A stretch of 64,000 nt of DNA, from contig MKJV01000079.1 in NCBI GenBank assembly GCA_001942185.1, positions 248,001-312,000 on the forward strand. Reading direction: 5' to 3'. The notes under the pieces were generated by a model, which made no database searches, was not told the DNA's origin, and saw only the letters and a list, made by a program, of their open reading frames with translations. The stretch is from Pseudonocardia sp. CNS-004 (GTDB taxonomy: Bacteria; Actinomycetota; Actinomycetes; Mycobacteriales; Pseudonocardiaceae). The position numbers and the translations under genes are program-made. Each line of letters starts with the position of its first letter. Position 1 is the first letter of the stretch. Positions 1-10,115 of this stretch are shown piece by piece.

Positions 1-854
1 AGGTGGGCGAGCACGCCGCGCACCAGCACCTCCGGCACCGACGCGCCGCTCGTGAGACCGATCGTGCCGACGCCCTCCAGCCAGGCGTCGTCGATCTCAC
101 GGGCGTAGTCGATGAGGTGCCCGGCGCCTGCACCCGCGGTGAGCGCCACCTCGACGAGCCGCACCGAGTTGGAGGAGTTCTTGGAGCCGACGACGAGCAC
201 GAGGTCGCACTGCGACGCCATCGCCTTCACCGCCACCTGCCGGTTCTGCGTGGCGTAGCAGATGTCGTCGCTCGGCGGGTTCTGCAGCGCGGGGAACCGC
301 TCGCGCAGCGCCCGCACCGTCTCCATGGTCTCGTCGACCGACAGCGTGGTCTGCGAGAGCCACACGACCTTCTCGGGGTCGCGGACGGTGACGTTCGCGA
401 CGTCGGCGGCGGTCTCCACGAGCTGGATGTGTTCGGGGGCCTCGCCTGCGGTGCCCTCGACCTCCTCGTGCCCGTGGTGGCCCACCAGGAGGATGTCGTA
501 GTCCTCGCGGGCGAAGCGCTTGGCCTCCCCGTGCACCTTGGTGACGAGCGGGCAGGTGGCGTCGATGGTGCGCAGCCCCCGGTCCTTCGCCTGGTCGCGC
601 ACCGCGGGCGAGACGCCGTGGGCGGAGAACACGACGAGCGCGCCCTCCGGCACCTCGTCGGCCTCGTCCACGAAGATCGCACCGCGCTCGGTGAGGGTCT
701 CGACGACGTGCACGTTGTGCACGATCTGCTTGCGGACGTAGACCGGCGGGCCGTGCTGATCGAGCGCCTGCTCGACGGCCTCGACGGCCCGGTCGACGCC
801 TGCGCAGTACCCGCGCGGCGCGGCCAGCAGGACGCGCTTCGTGGCAACGGACAT
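1..854 (-). CDS. ispH: 4-hydroxy-3-methylbut-2-enyl diphosphate reductase, partial
   Basis: Last enzyme of the MEP isoprenoid pathway; the family reduces HMBPP to IPP and DMAPP with a [4Fe-4S] cluster in the cytosol. Visible marks are the first cluster cysteine in [10 protein letters not shown] (residue 17), the second in [11 protein letters not shown] (residue 101), a third near residue 200, and the substrate motif KNSSNSVRL. The C-terminus lies outside the window, so about 284 residues are seen. The ATG at 854 is followed directly by a well conserved start. It is divergent from the lipid-droplet-associated gene at 954, an arrangement I recall from mycobacteria. Confidence 0.95.
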   Translation of the reverse strand, partial: MSVATKRVLLAAPRGYCAGVDRAVEAVEQALDQHGPPVYVRKQIVHNVHVVETLTERGAIFVDEADEVPEGALVVFSAHGVSPAVRDQAKDRGLRTIDATCPLVTKVHGEAKRFAREDYDILLVGHHGHEEVEGTAGEAPEHIQLVETAADVANVTVRDPEKVVWLSQTTLSVDETMETVRALRERFPALQNPPSDDICYATQNRQVAVKAMASQCDLVLVVGSKNSSNSVRLVEVALTAGAGAGHLIDYAREIDDAWLEGVGTIGLTSGASVPEVLVRGVLAH

Positions 855-953
855 GTCCCCAGCCTACGGACGCGCGGGACGCGGCCGGCGCCCCGGCGAC
901 GAAGCGCACTCCCCGGGGCTTGTACGGGTGGCGGTCCGGGGGAGACTGTGGGC

Positions 954-1478
954 ATGAGTCCGCTGCCGCTGCCGGTCCGCGTCGCCGCCGGCCTCGTCGC
1001 GTCCGCCGTGGAACAGGCCCGCGACCTGCCGCGTCTGGTCGTCGAGCTGCCCGTCACCGCCGTCAGCCAGGCACTGCAGGCGTCCATGCGCGTGCAGCAG
1101 AAGGTCACCGAGCTGGCGATCAAGGGCGACCAGGCCCTCGGCGCCCTGCGGCCCGTCGAGGAGCGGCCCGGCTGGGCCACGTTCGACGACGAGGACGAGG
1201 TGGTCTCCCCGAACGGCGCGGTCACCGAGCTGCGGCCGCAGGCCGAGCCACCCGCAGAACCGGCCGCAGAGCCGGTCACCGAGCCGGCCACCGAGCCCGT
1301 CGGTCCGAGCGCGCTGCCCGGCTACGAGGAGCTGACGATCCCGCAGCTGCGGGGGCGGTTGCGCCACCTGTCCGCCGACGACCTGCGCGCGTTGCTGGAG
1401 TGGGAGATCGCGCACGAGAACCGGGCGCCGTTCGTCACGATGCTCTCCAACCGGATCACCACGGTCACCGAAGGGTGA
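954..1478 (+). CDS. Lipid droplet-associated protein homologue
   Basis: A 174-residue protein resembling the mycobacterial protein encoded between lytB2/ispH and xseA (Rv1109c family, known as lipid-droplet associated). The N-terminal 65 residues are amphipathic ([20 protein letters not shown]), a Pro/Glu/Ala repeat of the type [14 protein letters not shown] fills residues 100-118, and a conserved tail begins around [17 protein letters not shown]. No catalytic motif is seen. The ATG at 954 lies about 100 bases from the ispH start. Its stop overlaps the GTG of xseA, suggesting coupled translation. The lipid-droplet role is family knowledge, not visible here. Confidence 0.75.
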   Translation: MSPLPLPVRVAAGLVASAVEQARDLPRLVVELPVTAVSQALQASMRVQQKVTELAIKGDQALGALRPVEERPGWATFDDEDEVVSPNGAVTELRPQAEPPAEPAAEPVTEPATEPVGPSALPGYEELTIPQLRGRLRHLSADDLRALLEWEIAHENRAPFVTMLSNRITTVTEG

Positions 1479-2755
1479 GTGCCCCTACCTCCCCGGAGCA
1501 GCCGTGGCCCGTCCGCACGGTGGCCCGCAAGATCGCCGAGTGGGTCGACCGGCTCGGCGCGGTGTGGGTGGAGGGCCAGCTCGCGCAGGTCACGGCCCGG
1601 GCCGGCACCGGCACCGCGTTCCTGGTGCTGCGCGACCCCGCTGCCGACGTGTCGCTGCAGCTCACGGCGCCGATCGGGCTGGTGCGCGACGGCGGCCCCG
1701 CGGTGGCGGAGGGCAACCGGGTGGTGGTGCACGGCAAGCCGTCGTTCTTCCTGGGCCGTGGCACGCTCTCGCTACGGGTCGACGACATCCGCGCCGTCGG
1801 CATCGGGGAGCTGCTCGCCCGCATCGAGCGGTTGCGCCGCCTCCTGGCCGCGGAGGGTCTGTTCGACGCAGCCCGCAAGCGCCGCCCACCGTTCCTGCCG
1901 CAGTGCATCGGGCTGGTCACGGGCCGCGCCTCGGCCGCCGAGCACGACGTCGTCACGAATGCGCAGGCCCGCTGGCCCGCGGTGCGGTTCCGGATCGAGT
2001 CGGTGGCCGTGCAGGGCGCGCTGGCCGTGCCGCAGATCGTCGACGCGCTCGGCGCGCTCGACCGCGACCCCGACGTGGACGTCATCGTCCTCGCCCGCGG
2101 CGGCGGCAGCGTCGAGGACCTCCTGCCGTTCTCCGACGAGACGCTGTGCCGCGCCGTCGCCGACTGCCGCACGCCGGTGGTCTCGGCGATCGGGCACGAG
2201 CCCGACACCCCGCTCGTCGACCACGTCGCCGACGTGCGCTGCTCCACCCCCACCGAAGCCGGTCGCCGGCTCGTACCCGACATCTCCGAGGAGACCGCCC
2301 GGATCGCCGGGCTACGCGACCGGGCACGGCGGGCGCTGGCCGGCTGGGTGGACCGGGAGGAACGGCTGCTGTCGGCGCTGCGCGGGCGGCCCGTGCTGGC
2401 CGAGCCGCTGCGCGCCCTCGACGCCCGCACGGTGGAGGTGGAGCGCCTGCGTGACGCCGCCCGCGGCTGTGTGGAGCGCGGGCTGGAGCGGCGCGCCCAC
2501 GACCTCGAGCACGTCCGCGCCCGGCTGGCGACCCTCGGCCCGGCGGCGACCCTCGCCCGCGGCTACGCGGTCGTCCAACGCGTGCCCGACGACGCCACCG
2601 ATCCACTGCCGGTGCTGCGTTCCGTCGACGAGGTCGGCCCGGGTGACCGCCTGCGGATCCGGGTGCCGACGGCGCGGTGGCCGCCACCGTCGGCGAACCC
2701 GCGGCGAACCGGAACGGCACCCGCAAGAGGAAGAAGGCGAGTACCCCATGAGTGA
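1475..2755 (+). CDS. xseA: Exodeoxyribonuclease VII large subunit
   Basis: Catalytic subunit of the single-strand-specific exonuclease VII that trims DNA ends in repair. About 426 residues: an OB-fold region (residues 10-115, with [19 protein letters not shown]) and then the catalytic region with [30 protein letters not shown] and [14 protein letters not shown] coiled C-terminal segment follows, as in the family. The GTG at 1475 overlaps the previous stop by four bases, and the 3' end overlaps xseB by eight bases, so the three genes form one operon. Reading frame is intact. Confidence 0.95.
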   Translation: MSAPTSPEQPWPVRTVARKIAEWVDRLGAVWVEGQLAQVTARAGTGTAFLVLRDPAADVSLQLTAPIGLVRDGGPAVAEGNRVVVHGKPSFFLGRGTLSLRVDDIRAVGIGELLARIERLRRLLAAEGLFDAARKRRPPFLPQCIGLVTGRASAAEHDVVTNAQARWPAVRFRIESVAVQGALAVPQIVDALGALDRDPDVDVIVLARGGGSVEDLLPFSDETLCRAVADCRTPVVSAIGHEPDTPLVDHVADVRCSTPTEAGRRLVPDISEETARIAGLRDRARRALAGWVDREERLLSALRGRPVLAEPLRALDARTVEVERLRDAARGCVERGLERRAHDLEHVRARLATLGPAATLARGYAVVQRVPDDATDPLPVLRSVDEVGPGDRLRIRVPTARWPPPSANPRRTGTAPARGRRRVPHE

Positions 2756-2960
2756 ACGCCCTGCCGTCGACGGGCTGGGCTACGAGCAGGCCCGCGACGA
2801 GCTCACCGAGGTGGTGCGCGCGCTGGAGGCGGGCGGCCTCGGCCTCGACGAGTCGGTCGCGCTGTGGGAGCGCGGCGAGGCGCTGGCGCGGCGCTGCGAG
2901 GAGCAGCTGGCCGGCGCGCGGGAACGCGTTCAGAAGGTGCTGGACGAGGCCTCCGACTGA
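2748..2960 (+). CDS. xseB: Exodeoxyribonuclease VII small subunit
   Basis: A 70-residue helical protein that binds the large subunit to form exonuclease VII. The conserved pattern [19 protein letters not shown] followed by [19 protein letters not shown] is complete and the length is normal. The ATG overlaps the stop of xseA (ATGAGTGA), typical of stoichiometric co-translation. The 3' end overlaps the converging FAD monooxygenase by 31 bases, with no terminator between them. Confidence 0.95.
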   Translation: MSERPAVDGLGYEQARDELTEVVRALEAGGLGLDESVALWERGEALARRCEEQLAGARERVQKVLDEASD

Positions 2961-4150
2961 GGCTCGTACCCGGGTAGCTCGATCGCGTCCGCCTTGGCGA
3001 ACTGCCGTGCCAGCACGTTGCGCATCGGCCACCTGTTCATCCACCGCAGCAGGCCCGTGAACATCGCGATCGCGAACCGCGACGACGGGACGAACCCGTG
3101 GACACCGCCGGGCGGGAGCTCCTGGGCCTGGTCGGTGTAGGGCCGCATCACACGCTCGTACGCCGCGAAGGCCGCCCGGTGGTCTGCGGCGGCCCGGGCC
3201 AGCTCGCCCGCCAGCACGTACGCGCCCACCAGCGCAGTGCTCGTGCCGAGCCCGGTGAGCGGTGACGGGCACCACGCGGCGTCGCCGAGCAGCACGACCC
3301 GCCCCGACGACCACGAGCCCATGCGGGTCTGGCCGAGCTCGTCGACGACCAGGTCGGTGCTGTCCTGCAGGTCGGCGACCACCTGGTCGGCCACCCACCC
3401 GGTGCCGGTGAACGTCCGCGTGAGCAGCTCGCGCTGCGCGGCCGGGTCGCGCCGGTGGATGCCCGCCTGCGGCGTGCGGAACGCCATCAGCGCCTTGACC
3501 TGGCCGGGCACCCGGTCCGGGCGCAACGCGAGCATGGCGCCCGGCGCGTTGTACATCTGCATCCACCCGTCGAGCCCGTACCGGTCCGGCACGGTGAAGA
3601 ACGCGATGACGCACCCGAGCGACGAGACGTTCCGCTCCTCCGGCCCGAAGACGAGCGCCCGGACCCCGGAGTGCAGCCCGTCGGCGCCCACCACCAGCCC
3701 GAAGCGACGCGCGGGCCCCCTGCGGAAGCGCACCGTGACGCCGTCGGCGTCCTGCTCGACCGCGGTGACGGCGTCGTCGTAGCGGTACTCGACGCCTCCG
3801 GTGGTCGCATCGAGGAGGACCTGGGCGAGGTCGCCGCGCATCACCTCGATCTCCGCGACCATCCCCTCGCCGCCGAACGCGTCCGCGGACATCCGGGCCC
3901 GCGGCCGGCCCGTCGTGTCGACGTAGGCGACACCGCGCTCCTCCACGGTGACCTCGCGGACGGCCGGCATCAGCCCCATCCGCTCGACGACCGTGCGCCC
4001 GGCGCCGCGCAGGTCGACGGTCTGGCCGCCGGGGCGTGGCGCCGGGGCCCGCTCCACGATCGTCGGCCGGTACCCGGCACGGACCAGCCAGTGGGCGAGG
4101 GCCGGTCCGGCGACCCCGGCGCCGGAGATCAGCACATCCTTGTCGTGCAC
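2930..4150 (-). CDS. FAD-dependent monooxygenase (PHBH/TetX-like)
   Basis: A 406-residue flavoprotein of the class A aromatic hydroxylase fold, expected to use NAD(P)H and O2. The dinucleotide-binding motif [19 protein letters not shown] lies at residues 8-26, the conserved DG motif in [19 protein letters not shown] near 155-173, and the GD motif in [19 protein letters not shown] near 290. The substrate cannot be told from sequence. It starts at GTG 4150, divergent from the GntR-TetR regulator at 4326, and the spacer holds palindromes that could be the operator. The reading frame is intact. Confidence 0.9.
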   Translation of the reverse strand: MHDKDVLISGAGVAGPALAHWLVRAGYRPTIVERAPAPRPGGQTVDLRGAGRTVVERMGLMPAVREVTVEERGVAYVDTTGRPRARMSADAFGGEGMVAEIEVMRGDLAQVLLDATTGGVEYRYDDAVTAVEQDADGVTVRFRRGPARRFGLVVGADGLHSGVRALVFGPEERNVSSLGCVIAFFTVPDRYGLDGWMQMYNAPGAMLALRPDRVPGQVKALMAFRTPQAGIHRRDPAAQRELLTRTFTGTGWVADQVVADLQDSTDLVVDELGQTRMGSWSSGRVVLLGDAAWCPSPLTGLGTSTALVGAYVLAGELARAAADHRAAFAAYERVMRPYTDQAQELPPGGVHGFVPSSRFAIAMFTGLLRWMNRWPMRNVLARQFAKADAIELPGYEPQSEASSSTF

Positions 4151-4247
4151 CGCGGGACTCCTTCGGTCGATGTCGACGTGACCGTACGGCGTACATACAC
4201 CGCCTGCAACAACGTACGATCGCTTGACCAGCAGCGTTCTTACCAGA

Positions 4248-4304
4248 GCACTAGTGCACTAGGCTCGCGACGAGCCCCGGGGCCACACCCACTGCACTAG
4301 TACA
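4248..4304. promoter_or_regulatory. Probable operators of the GntR-TetR regulator
   Basis: The sequence CTAGTGCACTAG at 4251-4262 is a perfect 12-bp palindrome, and TGCACTAGTACA at 4293-4304 matches its own reverse complement at 10 of 12 positions. Both share the core GCACTAGT and lie just upstream of the regulator start at 4326, in the spacer shared with the divergent monooxygenase. Autoregulation plus control of the monooxygenase is inferred from position only. Confidence 0.5.
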
Positions 4305-4325
4305 CCCACGAGGGAGGTCCAGGCC

Positions 4326-5224
4326 GTGACCGACACCACATCGGCGCGCATCGCCGCCGACCTCCGCGCGCGCGTCGCCGCGGGCGAGTTCGGCCCCGGC
4401 GACCGCGTCCCGTCCACCCGGGAGCTCACCCGGCAATGGGGCGTCGCGATGGCCACCGCCACCCGGGCCTGTCGCTCCTGCAGGACGAGGGCGTGGTGCG
4501 GTCGGTGCGCGGCGTCGGCACGGTCGTCGCCGCCCGCCCGGGCAACGCGCGCCCGGCCCGCCGCCGCACGGCGTCGAGCGCGGCCCGCGACGACATCGTC
4601 CGCGCCGCCGTCGCGATCGCCGACGCCGAAGGGCTCGCGACGCTGTCGATGCGGCGGGTTGCCGCGGAGCTCGGCATCCCCACGATGTCGCTGTACCAGC
4701 ACGTGTCCGGTAAGGACGAGCTGGTCACGCTCATGATGGACCTGGCGTTCGGCGAACAGCCGCTGCCCACGGCTGCCCCCGCGGACTGGCGGGCCGCCCT
4801 GGAGACCGTCGCACGGCAGGAGTGGGCCGTCTTCCGCCGCCACGCCTGGCTGGCGCCAGCGATGTCCCTCACCCGGCCCGACCTCATCCCGAGCGCGCTC
4901 CACTACACCGAATGGGTGCTCGCCGCCCTCGACGGCCGTGGGCTGGACACGGCGACGGCCTTCAACGTCCACATCATGCTGTTCAGCTACGTCCGCGGCA
5001 TGGCGGTCAACCTCGAATCGGAGGCGCAGGCCGAGGCGGAGAGCGGCCTCACGGCGGACGAGTGGATGGACGCACGCTCCGGCACCCTCATCTCCCTCAC
5101 GGCCGGTGGGGGCTTCCCGCACTTCCGGCGGATATCGGAGCTCGACTTCGACCTCGACCTGGACGCCCTGTTCGAGCTCGGTCTGCGCTGCGTGCTCGAC
5201 GGCCTGCGCGGAATGCTCCGCTGA
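4326..5224 (+). CDS. GntR-TetR fusion transcriptional regulator (frameshifted)
   Basis: Built from a GntR winged-helix N-terminus (residues 1-75, IAADLRARVAAGEFGPGDRV, then STRELTRQWGVAMATATRA) joined to a complete TetR domain (TASSAARDDIVRAAVAIADA, helix-turn-helix LSMRRVAAELGIPTMSLYQH) with a TetR_C-type ligand domain. Such double-HTH fusions are known beside drug- or flavin-enzyme genes in actinomycetes. A base is missing near 4467-4471: adding one C turns CRSCR into the expected ALSLLQDEG and links the frames. The GTG at 4326 follows GGGAGG. The divergent FAD monooxygenase is the likely target. Confidence 0.8.
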
Positions 5225-5319
5225 ACCCGGAGAACGGGGCGCGATCGGGTCCACACGGTGGCCCGGATCGGCGAGACTCGTCGGGTGGCCACCGGTCCGC
5301 AACGAGTGAGGTGAACGTC

Positions 5320-5750
5320 GTGAGTCTGACGAACGTATGGGTGCAGACCCACGCCGACGGGCTGGTGCGCGCCGACCAGGTCATCGGCATCGAGGCGCAC
5401 ACGACCGCGGGCCTGCGCGACACGCAGTCGCACTGGCTGCTCGACGTCGTGCTCGCCACCTCGGTCGGAAGCGGGTTCCGCGAGGGCTGGAACGTCACGG
5501 CGCTGCACCGCACGCTCGCCCAGACCGCGGTCGCCCCGCAGGGCGCGGCCGCAGCACTCGCCGAGCTGCTCGCCCGGCTCGACGTGATGAGCGCCGCCGG
5601 GGTGATCGACGTCGTGCGGGACGCCCCGGGAAGAACAGCTCCGGCCCGGACCCGGACGGGCTCGGCGCGCGCTCGGGTGGCATCCGGTTCCGGTTCCAGC
5701 CGTTCCGCACACCTGCAGCCGACGGTCGCACCGACGCCGAGTACCTCTGA
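5320..5750 (+). CDS. Hypothetical protein (frameshifted)
   Basis: Not recognised. The protein begins VSLTNVWVQTHADGLVRADQ at GTG 5320, preceded by a GAGGTGAA ribosome site, and has a compact alpha/beta-looking first 100 residues with a single tryptophan-rich turn. A missing base near 5628-5634, in a CCCCGGG stretch, shifts the frame; the downstream frame continues with GARSGGIRFRFQPFRTPA and stops at 5750. Codon use is the same before and after the break. It is 10 bases upstream of the sarcosine-oxidase-like gene and may be co-transcribed with it. Confidence 0.55.
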
Positions 5751-5760
5751 GGTGGCGGCG

Positions 5761-6914
5761 ATGCGGGTCGCGGTGGTCGGGGCCGGGGTGGTGGGCCTGT
5801 CGGCAACGGCCGCGCTGCTCGAGCTCGGCGCGGAGGTGGTCTGCTTCGAGCAGGCCGGCGCACCGATGGCGGCACGCTCCGTGGGGTCGTCGCGGATCTT
5901 CCGCCTCGCCCACCGCGAGCCGGCGCTCGTACGGCGGGCGGCCGAGGCGCGCGCGGGTTCGACCGGTGGGCCGAGCGGGCGGGCCGGCCGATGATCGTCC
6001 CGTCCGGGTGCGTGATCAGCGGCGTGGACGTCCCGGTGTGGGCGCGGGCCATGGCCGAAGCGGGCGCACCGTTCGAGCTGACCACCGACCCCGACCGGCT
6101 CCGCCTGCCCACCCGGCAGGCCCCGGAGCAGGCGCTGCTCGACCCGTCCGGAGGGGTCGTCGACGTCGACGCCGTCCGCGCCCACCTCACCGGGCTCACC
6201 CGGGAGGCCCTGCGCCTCGAGCCGGTCGAGGCGATCGACCACGAGGCGCACGTCAGCACCCGCAGCGGCGGGTCCCGGTTCGACGCCGTCCTCGTCGCGG
6301 CCGGGGCCGGCACGGCGGCGCTCGCCGCGCAGGTCGGCATCGCGGTGCCGGGCGAGCTGGAGCACCACGCCCGATTCACGTTCCCGGTCGACCCCGGGAC
6401 CGGCTGGCGGAGCTGGATCGACCTCCCCGCGGCCGGGCCAGGAGGGTCCCGAATAACTCCGGCCGTAGCGAGCGGCGGCCAGGTGGTGTCCTCGCAAGGC
6501 GGACGGTCGGGCCGATACCGGGGTTGTATCGGCCCGACCGTCCAACGCGGCGAGGGCGCCGCCTGGGCGTCGCGCAGTAGGCCGGAGTTGTTCGGGGCGC
6601 TCCTAAGCACCTACCAGCACGCGAGCGGCCCCGGGCGGTGGGCGGTCGGTGGACACCTCGACCCGGCCACCACGGCGTGGGAGGTCGGGCGGGACGCGGC
6701 CACCGGGACCGCGCGCGAGGCGGTGCTGGAGTACGCACGCGAGCGGCTCGCCGTGGAACCGCGCATCGTCGAGACCGTCCACTGCACGCCGACGCCCGGC
6801 CTCGGCGACGGGTTCCACGTCCAGCGCGCCGGGCGGGTGGTCACCGTGCACGGGGAGAACCTGTTCAAGTTCGCCCCGGTGCTCGGCACGACGCTCGCGG
6901 CGGCGTGCCTGTGA
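5761..6914 (+). CDS. FAD-dependent oxidase, sarcosine/N-methyltryptophan oxidase-like (frameshifted, with insertion)
   Basis: The family oxidises N-methyl amino acids with covalent FAD. Seen are the FAD-binding start RVAVVGAGVVGLSATAALLE, the SRIFRLAHREPALVRRAAEA segment typical of monomeric sarcosine oxidases, and a C-terminal CTPTPGLGDGFHVQR with HGENLFKFAPVLG, matching the family's flavin-contact end. A base is missing near 5952-5958. A 165-bp palindromic insertion (6440-6604) adds 55 in-frame codons between WIDLPAAGP and STYQHASGPGRWAVGGHLDP. Function after the insertion is doubtful. Its TGA at 6912 abuts the stop of the converging macro-domain gene. Confidence 0.75.
6440..6604. mobile_element. 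165-bp palindromic element inserted in frame within a gene
   Basis: The ends 6440-6464 and 6580-6604 are inverted repeats matching at 22 of 25 positions. The core 6501-6518 pairs perfectly (18 bp) with 6526-6543 around a 7-base loop. Both pairs share the centre 6522, so the whole element is one symmetrical palindrome. Its length is 55 codons and the host reading frame has no stop in it. Neither a target duplication nor a transposase is visible; a MITE or REP-like sequence moved in trans is the likely nature. Confidence 0.8.
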
Positions 6915-7445
6915 TCAGCGCTCGGTGCGCAGCGCGGACTCGAACGCCGCGTGGGCCGCGCGGTCGAACAGGACGAACCGCACGACGTCGAACCCGGAGG
7001 TGTCACAGCCCCGGACGGTGGCGACGGCGATCCGGGCGGCGTCGGGCAGCGGCCAGCGGTAGACGCCGGTGGAGATCGCGGGGAAGGCGATGCTGCGGGC
7101 GCCCAGCTCCGCGGCCACGGCGAGCGCGTTGCGGTGGCAGTCGGCGAGCAGCTCCGAACGGTCCTCGGAACCCGACCAGACCGGGCCGACGGTGTGCACG
7201 ACCCAGCGCGCGGGCAGCCGCCCGGCCGTGGTGGCGACGGCCTGCCCGGTCGGCAGGCCACTCCCGTAGCGGCCTGCCCGCAGCTCCTGGCACTCGCCGA
7301 GGACGTCCGGCCCGCCCTTGCGGTGGATGGCACCGTCCACGCCGCCCCCGCCGAGGAGCGACGAGTTCGCCGCGTTGACGACGACGTCCACCTCCTGCTC
7401 GGTGATGTCCCCGATGGCCAGCTCGATGTCCGCCACGGCCACCAT
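6915..7445 (-). CDS. O-acetyl-ADP-ribose deacetylase, macro domain protein
   Basis: A single macro domain of 176 residues, a fold that binds ADP-ribose and in the YmdB group hydrolyses O-acetyl-ADP-ribose or removes ADP-ribose from proteins. The ligand loop VVNAANSSLLGGGGVDGAIH (residues 22-41) and the second loop PAISTGVYRWPLPDA near 127 are both complete. The ATG at 7445 has no overlap with the DUF4245 gene that begins upstream on the same strand and ends at 7446, so the two are probably co-transcribed. Confidence 0.9.
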   Translation of the reverse strand: MVAVADIELAIGDITEQEVDVVVNAANSSLLGGGGVDGAIHRKGGPDVLGECQELRAGRYGSGLPTGQAVATTAGRLPARWVVHTVGPVWSGSEDRSELLADCHRNALAVAAELGARSIAFPAISTGVYRWPLPDAARIAVATVRGCDTSGFDVVRFVLFDRAAHAAFESALRTER

Positions 7446-8041
7446 TCAACCGCCCGCGGGGACGACCTCGCCGCGCACCGCCGCCACGGCCAACGTGCGG
7501 AAGTCCGCCTCGCTGCCGCTGCCCGTCACCAGCAGCCGCACCCCGTCGACATCGGTGATCCAGATCTGCTCGTCGCGCTCACCGGTGTAGGCGACCCACT
7601 GCCGCCCCTCGACGTCGACGGCGCCCTGTGCCGTCGCCACGGCCCCACCGGACTCGGCACGCAACATCGCCTCCTCGGTGGCATCGCCCTGCTGCAGACG
7701 CAGGTACCTCCCCTCTTCGGTGAGGTAGCCGACGCGCACCTCGCGACCGCCCTCCGGCAGGGAGGTCCGGTCCACCGCATTGGCGCGCCAGCCTGCGGCA
7801 CCGCGGGCACGCGCAGCGGGAACGTCGAGTCCGTCGCGAGCCGCCGCAGCTCCGCCGCGACGTCCGGCGACGGGAGCCGGGCCGCGTCGACCGTCGGGCC
7901 GGTGGGCGCGAACGTGCAGGAACGTGACAGGCCACCGGCGGCGAGCACCACCAGCGCGAGCACGACGAGCGCGCCGATCATGTCGCGCATCGTCAGTGCG
8001 GAACGCGGCGGCTTCGCCGGCGGGCCGGGTTCGGAGCTCAC
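7446..8041 (-). CDS. DUF4245 family membrane-anchored protein (frameshifted)
   Basis: Encoded divergently from glpX, the usual neighbour of DUF4245 proteins in actinobacteria. One membrane segment ([18 protein letters not shown], residues 21-38) is followed by an extracytoplasmic domain with [21 protein letters not shown] base is missing near 7793-7803, between LRVPAVP and [20 protein letters not shown]; restoring one base joins the frames. Start taken at GTG 8041 ([10 protein letters not shown]). Function unknown. Confidence 0.75.
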
Positions 8042-8187
8042 CCACCCATCGTGCAGCACGGGTGGGTAACCCCGTCGTGCTGCTGGTCTCACTGCAGATC
8101 GACATGGCGTCCGACCCCGCCCACATCTGCGAGGATCGGATTCCACACGGCCCGCGCCGCCGTCGCCGCGGGAGTAAGGAGGGCGAG

Positions 8188-9264
8188 ATGATCACACCCG
8201 AGAGCGTGGCGACCCCCCGCGAGAGCCGGCGCGAGGCACCGGACCGCAACCTGGCGATGGAGCTCGTCCGCGTCACCGAGGCGGCGGCGATGGCGGCAGG
8301 CCGCTGGGTGGGGCGCGGCGACAAGAACGGCGGCGACGGCGCGGCGGTCGACGCGATGCGCCAGCTGATCGGCACCGTGTCGATGCGCGGCGTCGTCGTG
8401 ATCGGCGAGGGCGAGAAGGACGAAGCGCCCATGCTGTACAACGGCGAGCAGGTCGGCGACGGCACGGGCCCCTACTGCGACGTGGCCGTCGACCCGATCG
8501 ACGGCACCACCCTGATGGCCAAGGGCATGCCCGGGTCGGTCGCCGTGCTCGCGGTCGCCGAACGCGGCGCGATGTTCGACCCGTCCGCGGTGTTCTACAT
8601 GGAGAAGCTCGCCGTCGGCCCCGAGGCGGCCGACGTCATCGACATCACCGCCCCGGTCAGCGAGAACATCCGCCGCGTCGCCCGCGCCAAGCACCTCAAC
8701 GTCAGCGACGTCACGGTCTGCGTGCTGGACCGGCCGCGCCACGACTCGCTCGTGAAGGAGATCCGCGACACCGGGGCGCGCATCCAGTTCATCTCCGACG
8801 GCGACGTCGCGGGCTCGATCTCCGCCGCCCGCCCCAACACCGGCATCGACCTGCTCATCGGCGTCGGCGGCACCCCGGAGGGGATCATCAGCGCCGCCGC
8901 GCTGAAGTGCATGGGCGGTGCCATCCAGGGGCGCCTGTGGCCGCGCGACGACGCGGAGCGGGAGAGGGCCCTCGCCGCGGGGCACGACCTCGACCGGGTG
9001 CTCACCACCGACGAGCTCGTCCGCGGCGACAACGTCTTCTTCTGCGCCACCGGCGTCACCGACGGCGACCTGCTCCAGGGCGTGCGGTACTGGGCCGGCG
9101 GGTGCACCACGCAGTCGATCGTCATGCGCTCGAAGTCCGGAACGGTCCGCATGATCGAGGGGTACCACCGGCTCACGAAGCTGCGTGAGTACTCGATGGT
9201 GAACTTCGACCTGTCCGCGGAGCAGGTCGCAGCCGAGGGGCACACACCGCCGCCGCTGCCGTGA
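8188..9264 (+). CDS. glpX: Class II fructose-1,6-bisphosphatase
   Basis: Gluconeogenic phosphatase that makes fructose 6-phosphate; cytosolic, divalent metal dependent. The 358-residue protein has the metal-site motifs [19 protein letters not shown] and [16 protein letters not shown] and the [16 protein letters not shown] and [20 protein letters not shown] segments of the GlpX family. The ATG at 8188 follows AAGGAGGGCG. The frame is intact. The order glpX then fumC is the one I recall from mycobacteria, here with a LuxR regulator placed between them. Confidence 0.96.
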   Translation: MITPESVATPRESRREAPDRNLAMELVRVTEAAAMAAGRWVGRGDKNGGDGAAVDAMRQLIGTVSMRGVVVIGEGEKDEAPMLYNGEQVGDGTGPYCDVAVDPIDGTTLMAKGMPGSVAVLAVAERGAMFDPSAVFYMEKLAVGPEAADVIDITAPVSENIRRVARAKHLNVSDVTVCVLDRPRHDSLVKEIRDTGARIQFISDGDVAGSISAARPNTGIDLLIGVGGTPEGIISAAALKCMGGAIQGRLWPRDDAERERALAAGHDLDRVLTTDELVRGDNVFFCATGVTDGDLLQGVRYWAGGCTTQSIVMRSKSGTVRMIEGYHRLTKLREYSMVNFDLSAEQVAAEGHTPPPLP

Positions 9265-9296
9265 GCGGTCGGGCCGTGCGCGGCCGCACCGGCCTG

Positions 9297-9312
9297 TACG
9301 CAGACCTGCGTA
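9297..9312. promoter_or_regulatory. Palindrome TACGCAGnnCTGCGTA, copy 1
   Basis: TACGCAGACCTGCGTA is a 7+7 bp inverted repeat immediately next to the stop codon of the LuxR gene (9313). The same palindrome recurs at 10387-10402, so the two copies bracket the LuxR gene and its small upstream gene. Likely a binding site for the LuxR protein; here it lies at the 3' end of the gene and could also work on readthrough from glpX. Confidence 0.45.
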
Positions 9313-10085
9313 TCAGGGCGCAGGCTCGAGCAGGCCCAACCGCTCGGCCCGGAGCACGGCCGCCAGCCGGTCGCCGACGCCGAGCTTCGCGTAGATGCGC
9401 TCGAGGTGCTTCTGCACGGTGCGTTCGGTGATCAGCAGCCGGCGGCCGATCGCCGCAGCGGTGTGGCCGTCGGCGAGCTGACCGAGCACGGCGAGCTCGC
9501 GCGGGGTCAGCCGGAGGCTCGACGCGACGTCGGTGCACTCCTCGAACCGCCTGCCGAGCGCGGTGACGTGCCGGTCGAGCCCGCGCAACAGTCGCTGCAG
9601 GCAGCCTGCCATGCGCACCTCGTCGGGCGTGAACGGCTCCGCGCGCCCCATCACGACGCCCGGTGGCTCTGCGCGGTGACGTGCACGGGCATCGCGAGCT
9701 GCTCCGCGGCGCCCCACGGCCCCGCCACCTCCCGCCAGCTCCCCTGCACCGCAGCGTCCGCGAACCGCTCCGGCACATCGGCGACCTGCAACGCCCGGCA
9801 GTCACCGGTGGCGAGGTAGTAGCGCAGGACGGGATGGCCGGTGGGCGCGCAGTGCACGCTCCAGTGGTCGACCTCGGCGCGATGCCCGGAGAACTGCTCG
9901 TCGGACGGCCACAGCCGCTGCACGGCGAGCTGTCCCGGCTCGCGGAACTGGTACGCCGTGGCCAGCAGGCCGAACGTCTCCTGCAGCTGCGTGCAGATCC
10001 GTTCCTCGGGCAGCGCGGAGAGCGGCGCCGACAGCAGGTCGGCAACCAGGTCGAGCCAGTCCCGCTCCCAGGCCGCGCGGTCCAC
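9313..10085 (-). CDS. LuxR family transcriptional regulator (frameshifted)
   Basis: An N-terminal sensory region of about 150 residues (WLDLVADLLSAPLSALPEER, then LLATAYQFREPGQLAVQRLW) precedes a LuxR helix-turn-helix with LTPRELAVLGQLADGHTAAA and TERTVQKHLERIYAKLGVGD. It is not a response regulator; no receiver aspartate is seen. One base is missing near 9655-9662, so the first frame ends at SHRAS and the second resumes at VVMGRAEPFTPDEVR. Start GTG 10085. A small gene lies 30 bases upstream on the same strand, and a palindrome occurs at each end of the pair. Confidence 0.8.
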
Positions 10086-10115
10086 AGGGGAGCTTTCGCC
10101 CCGCGGGACACGCTG

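Noticed and set aside
4436..5224. A separate complete TetR gene
   Set aside because: The GntR part just upstream is in the frame expected after adding one base, and double-HTH fusions of this type are known, so I treat them as one gene.
5752..6914. Calling the sarcosine-oxidase-like gene a decayed pseudogene
   Set aside because: Its frameshift matches the sequence-wide artefact and the insertion keeps the frame open, so loss of function is not shown.
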